A DNA stretch of 64,000 nt from Solimonas thermocellulolyticum (GTDB lineage: Bacteria; Pseudomonadota; Gammaproteobacteria; Nevskiales; Nevskiaceae): NCBI RefSeq assembly GCF_040327995.1, contig NZ_JBEPIJ010000001.1, positions 62,001 to 126,000 on the forward strand, given 5' to 3'. The stretch's first letter is position 1. Each line of letters begins with the position of its first letter. This document shows positions 60,243 through 64,000 of the stretch, piece after piece. The notes under the pieces were generated by a model. It made no database searches. It was not told the DNA's origin and saw nothing but the letters and a program-made list of their open reading frames with translations. The translations under genes were made by a program, and so were the position numbers.

Positions 60243-61181
60243 TCAGGTGCCGGGGCGGCGTCGGTCGCCGCGCGGGTGATGCTCGGCGTGCAGGTCGCGC
60301 AGACGTGCACGCGCAACGTGCGTGTAGATCTGCGTGGTCGACAGGTCGGCGTGACCGAGCAGCGACTGCAGCGAGCGCAGATCGGCGCCGTGTTCGAGTA
60401 GATGGGTGGCGAAGGCGTGACGCAGCGTGTGTGGCGACAGGCTGCTGCGGATGCCGGCCTGCGCGGCGTAGTGCTTGACCAGCCGCCAGAAGTTGTGCCG
60501 GGTCATGGTCTGGCCGCGCGCGGTGAGGAACAGCCCCTCTGGCTCACCGGCGCCGGCCAGTTGTGGCCGTGCGTCGCGCAGGTAGCGTTGCAGCCACTCC
60601 ATCGCATGTTCACCCATCGGCACCAGACGCTCACGCCCCCCTTTGCCGAGCACTTGGACGACGCCGGCGCGCAAGTCCACGCCGGTCCGCTTGAGCGTCA
60701 CCAGTTCGCTGACGCGCAGACCGCTGGCATACATCAACTCCAGCATTGCCCGATCGCGCAAACCCAGGGCGTTGTCGGTCGCGGGCGCCTCGAGCAGACG
60801 TTCGACCTCGCGCTCGTGGAGGGTCCTGGGCAGGCGCAGGCCGGTTCGTGGCGAGTCTAGGCGCGCGGTCGGATCATCGTCACGTTGCCGGTCGGCGTGC
60901 AGATGACGATAGAACTGGCGCAGGCTGGACCGCAGACGCGCCTGCGAGCGCGGGCTCAGACGGCGCGCGGCGAGGTAGTCGCGCAGATCGGCCTCGGTCG
61001 CCGCCGTCAGGGGCGTGCCGCGCGCAGCCAGCCAGCGCGACAGCAGCGTCAGATCGGAGCGGTAGCTCGCCTGGGTATTGCGCGAGACACCGCGCTCCAG
61101 CCACAGCCGGTCGAGGAATCGCTGGATCGCAGCCTGGCTCTCGGCGGGATCGAGCGCGGAATCGGCATCCGGCACGGTCAT
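60243..61181 (-). CDS. xerD: Site-specific tyrosine recombinase XerD
   Basis: A 312-residue recombinase that resolves chromosome dimers at dif with XerC. The N-terminal SAM-like domain (IQRFLDRLWLERGVSRNTQASYRSDLTLLSRWL) is followed by the catalytic core with Arg in YASGLRVSELVTL, Lys in VLGKGGRERLVP, His-x-x-Arg in LSPHTLRHAFATHLL, and the His and Tyr in LLGHADLSTTQIYTHV. XerD rather than XerC is inferred from the adjacent dsbC. Its ATG at 61181 is just downstream of the ompA-like terminator (61206-61238, minus strand); the upstream in-frame extension is ignored. Confidence 0.93.
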   Translation of the reverse strand: MTVPDADSALDPAESQAAIQRFLDRLWLERGVSRNTQASYRSDLTLLSRWLAARGTPLTAATEADLRDYLAARRLSPRSQARLRSSLRQFYRHLHADRQRDDDPTARLDSPRTGLRLPRTLHEREVERLLEAPATDNALGLRDRAMLELMYASGLRVSELVTLKRTGVDLRAGVVQVLGKGGRERLVPMGEHAMEWLQRYLRDARPQLAGAGEPEGLFLTARGQTMTRHNFWRLVKHYAAQAGIRSSLSPHTLRHAFATHLLEHGADLRSLQSLLGHADLSTTQIYTHVARARLRDLHAEHHPRGDRRRPGT

Positions 61182-61205
61182 GAGGCGCGCTTGGAAGCTC
61201 ACGCA

Positions 61206-61238
61206 AAGAAAAACCCCCGCTGCGTCACAGCGGGGGTC
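61206..61238 (-). terminator. Rho-independent terminator after ompA-like gene
   Basis: On the minus strand, ACCCCCGCTG/CAGCGGGGGT (10 bp, 5-base loop) is followed by TTTTTCTTT. It lies 20 bases after the ompA-like stop and is a textbook intrinsic terminator. xerD starts 25 bases beyond. Confidence 0.92.
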
Positions 61239-61257
61239 GATTCGCACACGATGAGGC

Positions 61258-62250
61258 TTACTCGGTGGTCGTGCGGATCTCGGCACGACGGTTGAGCTGA
61301 CGGCCCTCGGCGGTCTCGTTGGTCGCGACCGGCTTGGACTCGCCGTAGGACGTGGTGTCGATCCGGTCGGCGGCGACGCCCTTGCGGATGAGGTAGTTCT
61401 TGACCGCGCTGGCGCGACGCTCGCCCAGACCCAGGTTGTAGCCGTCCGTACCGATCCAGTCGGTGTGACCGTCGACCTTGACGCGCAAGTTGGGATGCTG
61501 CTCGGACAGCTCGTTGATCGTGGCCGCGGCGCTGTCCAGATCGCTCATCGCCTTGGGCGTCAGATCCGACTTGTCGAACGCGAACAGCACGTCGGTAAAG
61601 CGGCGCTCGCCACCCAGCGTCGGCTTGGGCGCGGGCTTGGGCGGCGGCGGCGGTGTCTCCTTGACGGGCGGCAGCGCAGCAGCCGCTTGCGTCACCCCGA
61701 ACGGCACGACGAATCCGACCTTGGCGATCACGTCCTCGATGCGGTCCTCACCGCCAACGTTGTTGTCGGAATCCAGCCAACGGTAACGGATGTCGTAAAC
61801 AAAACCGAGCGTGGTGCTCTTGAACGGGAAGGTCTGGAAGCCGACACCCGCGTCGAAGAAACCGCCGTCCTCGTCAAAGCCCGTACCGTCGAGCTTGTTC
61901 CTGGCCCAGCCGGCGCCGAAGCCGACATAAGGCGAGAACACGCGGTTACGCGAGTAATAGAACAGGAAGTCGGCCTTCACGGCGTCCTCCGTCCACTCGT
62001 TGGGACGAGACGCGCCATCATCACCATAGCCGTGGTGGTAGGCGCTGAGGTCGATGTTGAAGTACTGCGTGATCGGCACACCGACACCGACGAAGAACCC
62101 CAATCCGTCGCCGGAGGCGCGTGCGCCATCGGCAAAGGCGTGAGAGTATCCGCCCTGGATCGTCCACTTCGGATACATCGTTTCGGCATTGGCGGCGACC
62201 GGGACCGCGGTCAGCGCAGCAGCTGCCAGGAGGCATCCCCTTATTCTCAT
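61258..62250 (-). CDS. OmpA-family outer-membrane protein
   Basis: A 330-residue protein with a signal peptide (MRIRGCLLAAAALTAVPVAANA), an N-terminal OmpA-like eight-strand beta-barrel (WTIQGGYSHAFADG through FVYDIRYRWLD and IAKVGFVVPFG), a proline-rich linker (PPVKETPPPPPKPAPKPT) and a C-terminal peptidoglycan-binding OmpA domain (FAFDKSDLTPKAMSDLDSAA, VDGHTDWIGTDGYNLGLGERRASAVKNYL). It should anchor the outer membrane to the cell wall. Length is near E. coli OmpA. The start at 62250 is the beginning of the signal; the terminator at 61206-61238 ends the transcript. It is divergent from sohB. Confidence 0.93.
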   Translation of the reverse strand: MRIRGCLLAAAALTAVPVAANAETMYPKWTIQGGYSHAFADGARASGDGLGFFVGVGVPITQYFNIDLSAYHHGYGDDGASRPNEWTEDAVKADFLFYYSRNRVFSPYVGFGAGWARNKLDGTGFDEDGGFFDAGVGFQTFPFKSTTLGFVYDIRYRWLDSDNNVGGEDRIEDVIAKVGFVVPFGVTQAAAALPPVKETPPPPPKPAPKPTLGGERRFTDVLFAFDKSDLTPKAMSDLDSAAATINELSEQHPNLRVKVDGHTDWIGTDGYNLGLGERRASAVKNYLIRKGVAADRIDTTSYGESKPVATNETAEGRQLNRRAEIRTTTE

Positions 62251-62382
62251 CGTCGACCTCGTCAGTTCCTTTTTGAGTTCCCAAACCGGCGCGCAGCAAT
62301 TGACTTCGGACCGCAAACGCGGCTGCAGAATGACCGGTTTGCCCAATACTATATCGCTGGACCTCTGAATTTGCACCACGTC

Positions 62383-63414
62383 ATGCTCGAACCGCTGCTA
62401 CAGGAGTATTTGCTCTTTTTGGCCAAGACGGTGACGGTGGTGCTCGCCATGGCGGCAGCGGTAATGATTGCGCTCAACGCTGTACGTTTGCTGAACACGC
62501 TCAGAGACGGCGAACGCCTGCATGTGCGCAGCCTCAACCAGCGATTTCAAGACCTGGCCGACGCGGTGCGCGAGACGGTGCTGCCGGACGCCCAGATCAA
62601 GAAACTGCGTCGACAGCGCAAGGCCGAGGCCAAGGCACGCCACAAGGGGCACCGGGCCGAGCGCCCGCGCGTGTTCGTACTCGACTTCGACGGCGATCTG
62701 CACGCACATGCGGTGGAGGCCTTGCGCGAGGAGGTCAGCGCGGTCCTGCAAGCGGCCCAGCCTGGCGACGAGGTGCTGCTGCGGCTGGAAAGCGAAGGGG
62801 GGCTGGTACATGCCTACGGGCTCGCCGCCTCCCAGCTCGCTCGCTTCAGGGCGGCCTCGGTCCCGCTGACCGTGGCCATCGACAAGGTCGCGGCCAGCGG
62901 CGGCTACCTGATGGCCTGCGTTGCCAACCGCATCCTCGCCGCGCCGTTTGCGATCGTGGGGTCGATCGGGGTGGTCGCGCAGCTACCGAACTTTCACCGT
63001 CTGCTACGGCGCATGGATGTGGACTACGAGCTGCACACGGCGGGCGAGTTCAAGCGTACGCTCACGCTGTTCGGCGAAAACACCGAAGCCGGCCGCGCCA
63101 AGTTCAAGCAGGAGATCGAAGACACCCATCAGCTGTTCAAGCAGTTCATCGCCGAGCACCGGCCACAGCTCGACCTGGCAAAGGTCGCCACCGGCGAGCA
63201 CTGGTTCGGCGCACGCGCGCTCGCGCTCAAGCTGGTCGATGCCTTGCAGACCAGCGATGATTTCCTGCTCCAGAAAGCCGACGAGGCCGAGCTGATCGCG
63301 CTGCGCTATCAGCGTCGGCCGCGCCTCGCCGAGCGTCTCGCCCACAGCTTGACGACGCTCGGCATGCACCTGCGCCGCGGCCTGCAAAGCGGCGCCGGTG
63401 CACGCTGGCGCTGA
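62383..63414 (+). CDS. sohB: Protease SohB (S49 family)
   Basis: A 343-residue inner-membrane serine protease of the SppA/SohB family. An N-terminal span (YLLFLAKTVTVVLAMAAAVMIALNAVRLL) anchors it; the catalytic Ser is in VDKVAASGGYLMACVANRILAAPFAIVGSIGVVAQLPNF, and the lysine partner in EFKRTLTLFGENTE. The SohB length and sequence match E. coli (349). The start at 62383 is used as the first Met of the conserved N-terminus; a long upstream frame is antisense to the OmpA-like gene. Confidence 0.95.
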   Translation: MLEPLLQEYLLFLAKTVTVVLAMAAAVMIALNAVRLLNTLRDGERLHVRSLNQRFQDLADAVRETVLPDAQIKKLRRQRKAEAKARHKGHRAERPRVFVLDFDGDLHAHAVEALREEVSAVLQAAQPGDEVLLRLESEGGLVHAYGLAASQLARFRAASVPLTVAIDKVAASGGYLMACVANRILAAPFAIVGSIGVVAQLPNFHRLLRRMDVDYELHTAGEFKRTLTLFGENTEAGRAKFKQEIEDTHQLFKQFIAEHRPQLDLAKVATGEHWFGARALALKLVDALQTSDDFLLQKADEAELIALRYQRRPRLAERLAHSLTTLGMHLRRGLQSGAGARWR

Positions 63415-63469
63415 GCGAGACAGACGCTACCATTAGCTCGCCCTCGCATCCACACCAGAGATCCGCAAA

Positions 63470-64000
63470 ATGAAAGTCGTGAGCCGCAGCTTTCGTGCCA
63501 ATGGTCGCATCCCCGGGCGCTGCGCCTTCGCCGTCAAATCGCCGACGACGCACGTGCGACTGTCCCAGAATCGCAATCCGCATTTGGCCTGGAGCGGCGC
63601 ACCCCCGGGCACACGCAGCTTCGTGATCACCTGTATCGATGCCGACGCGCCGACCCGGCCCGACGACGTCAATCAAGAGGGGCGGCAGGTGCCCGTGGAC
63701 CTGCCGCGCGCCGAATTCGTGCACTGGCTGATGGTGGACGTGCCGGCACACGTAACCGAGATCGCCGAGGGCAGCTGCTCGAATGCGGTGACCGCGCGCG
63801 GCAAAGCCCAGCCCCCTGGGCCGCCCGGCGCGCGTCAAGGCCTGAACGACTACACCGGCTGGTTCAAGGGCGACCCCGACATGGACGGCCGCTATCTGGG
63901 CTACGACGGACCGTGTCCGCCGTGGAACGATGCGCGCGTGCACCACTATCGCTTCGAGGTCTATGCCACCGACCTGGACCGTTGCGAGGTCGGCGAGGCG
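63470..64000 (+). CDS. YbhB/YbcL-type PEBP family protein, N-terminal part
   Basis: The first 177 residues of a phosphatidylethanolamine-binding-protein-family (Raf-kinase-inhibitor-like) protein. NPHLAWSGAPPGTRSFVITCIDADAPTRPDDVN, FVHWLMVDVPAHVTEIAEG, and YLGYDGPCPPWNDARVHHYRFEVYATDLD, with the ligand-pocket DPDAP-like DADAP and PCPP motifs, are typical. Bacterial members are soluble with unknown physiological ligands. The ATG is at 63470; the gene continues past the right edge. It lies 55 bases after sohB on the same strand. Confidence 0.93.
   Translation, partial: MKVVSRSFRANGRIPGRCAFAVKSPTTHVRLSQNRNPHLAWSGAPPGTRSFVITCIDADAPTRPDDVNQEGRQVPVDLPRAEFVHWLMVDVPAHVTEIAEGSCSNAVTARGKAQPPGPPGARQGLNDYTGWFKGDPDMDGRYLGYDGPCPPWNDARVHHYRFEVYATDLDRCEVGEA

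Noticed and set aside
61465..62382. Long plus-strand open frame upstream of sohB
   Set aside because: It is antisense to the OmpA-like gene, lacks any domain, and only the last 343 codons match SohB. The real start is at 62383.

Overview
The window is chromosomal DNA of a high-GC member of the Gammaproteobacteria. Several gene orders are typical of that class: ygfB-pepP-ubiH-ubiI, pepA-holC-valS, xerD next to dsbC, lptF-lptG, and pcnB-folK-panB-panC-panD. A split glycine dehydrogenase (gcvPA) behind a tandem glycine riboswitch fits the Xanthomonadales/Nevskiales/Salinisphaerales neighbourhood better than the Enterobacterales. The order is an inference, and no species can be named from the sequence alone.

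Positions 1-33915 and 59395-64000 are mostly housekeeping. From the left: a riboswitch-controlled glycine cleavage operon (gcvT-gcvH-gcvPA, minus strand); two small membrane proteins; a tightly overlapping ygfB-pepP-ubiH-ubiI operon; a plus-strand run argA-bioA-rsmE, an acyl-CoA dehydrogenase and an RDD protein; a lipoprotein and lptF-lptG; pepA-holC-valS; a secreted alpha/beta hydrolase tail-to-tail with a membrane class III nucleotide cyclase; an orphan molybdopterin oxidoreductase divergent from a dihydroorotase; an Hsp20 gene with a heat-shock-type promoter and a clear terminator; and the pcnB-folK-panBCD set, in which panD is coupled to a 2OG-Fe(II) oxygenase. The right end holds dsbC, xerD, ompA-like, sohB and a partial PEBP-family gene.

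The most distinctive part is a 25-kb exopolysaccharide/capsule locus (about 34061-58858), entirely on the minus strand. Reading with transcription it encodes a membrane UDP-GlcNAc 4,6-dehydratase (WbpM/CapD type), a sulfotransferase, a flippase, an O-antigen ligase/polymerase-like protein, an IS3 remnant joined to a broken flippase, an EpsG-type polymerase, a second IS3 remnant, the three-enzyme UDP-N-acetyl-L-fucosamine pathway (CapE/CapF/CapG = FnlA/B/C), a WbuB-type glycosyltransferase, a second sulfotransferase, a degenerate FkbM-type methyltransferase, a DegT aminotransferase, a small phosphoglycosyl transferase, Wza, Wzc, a small exported protein, a Thr/Pro-repeat protein that looks like the counterpart of GfcA/YjbE, and GfcC-, GfcD- and GfcB-like proteins. 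Together these could build, polymerise and export a sulfated polysaccharide containing L-FucNAc and a 4-amino-6-deoxy sugar. The polymer structure is inferred.

The middle of the locus (50755-53334) is a scar of horizontal transfer. Two different IS3-family remnants flank an A+T-richer block with the EpsG-type polymerase and the C-terminal part of a flippase. One IS end appears to supply the last codons of the neighbouring ligase/polymerase gene. No tRNA, rRNA or CRISPR array was recognised.
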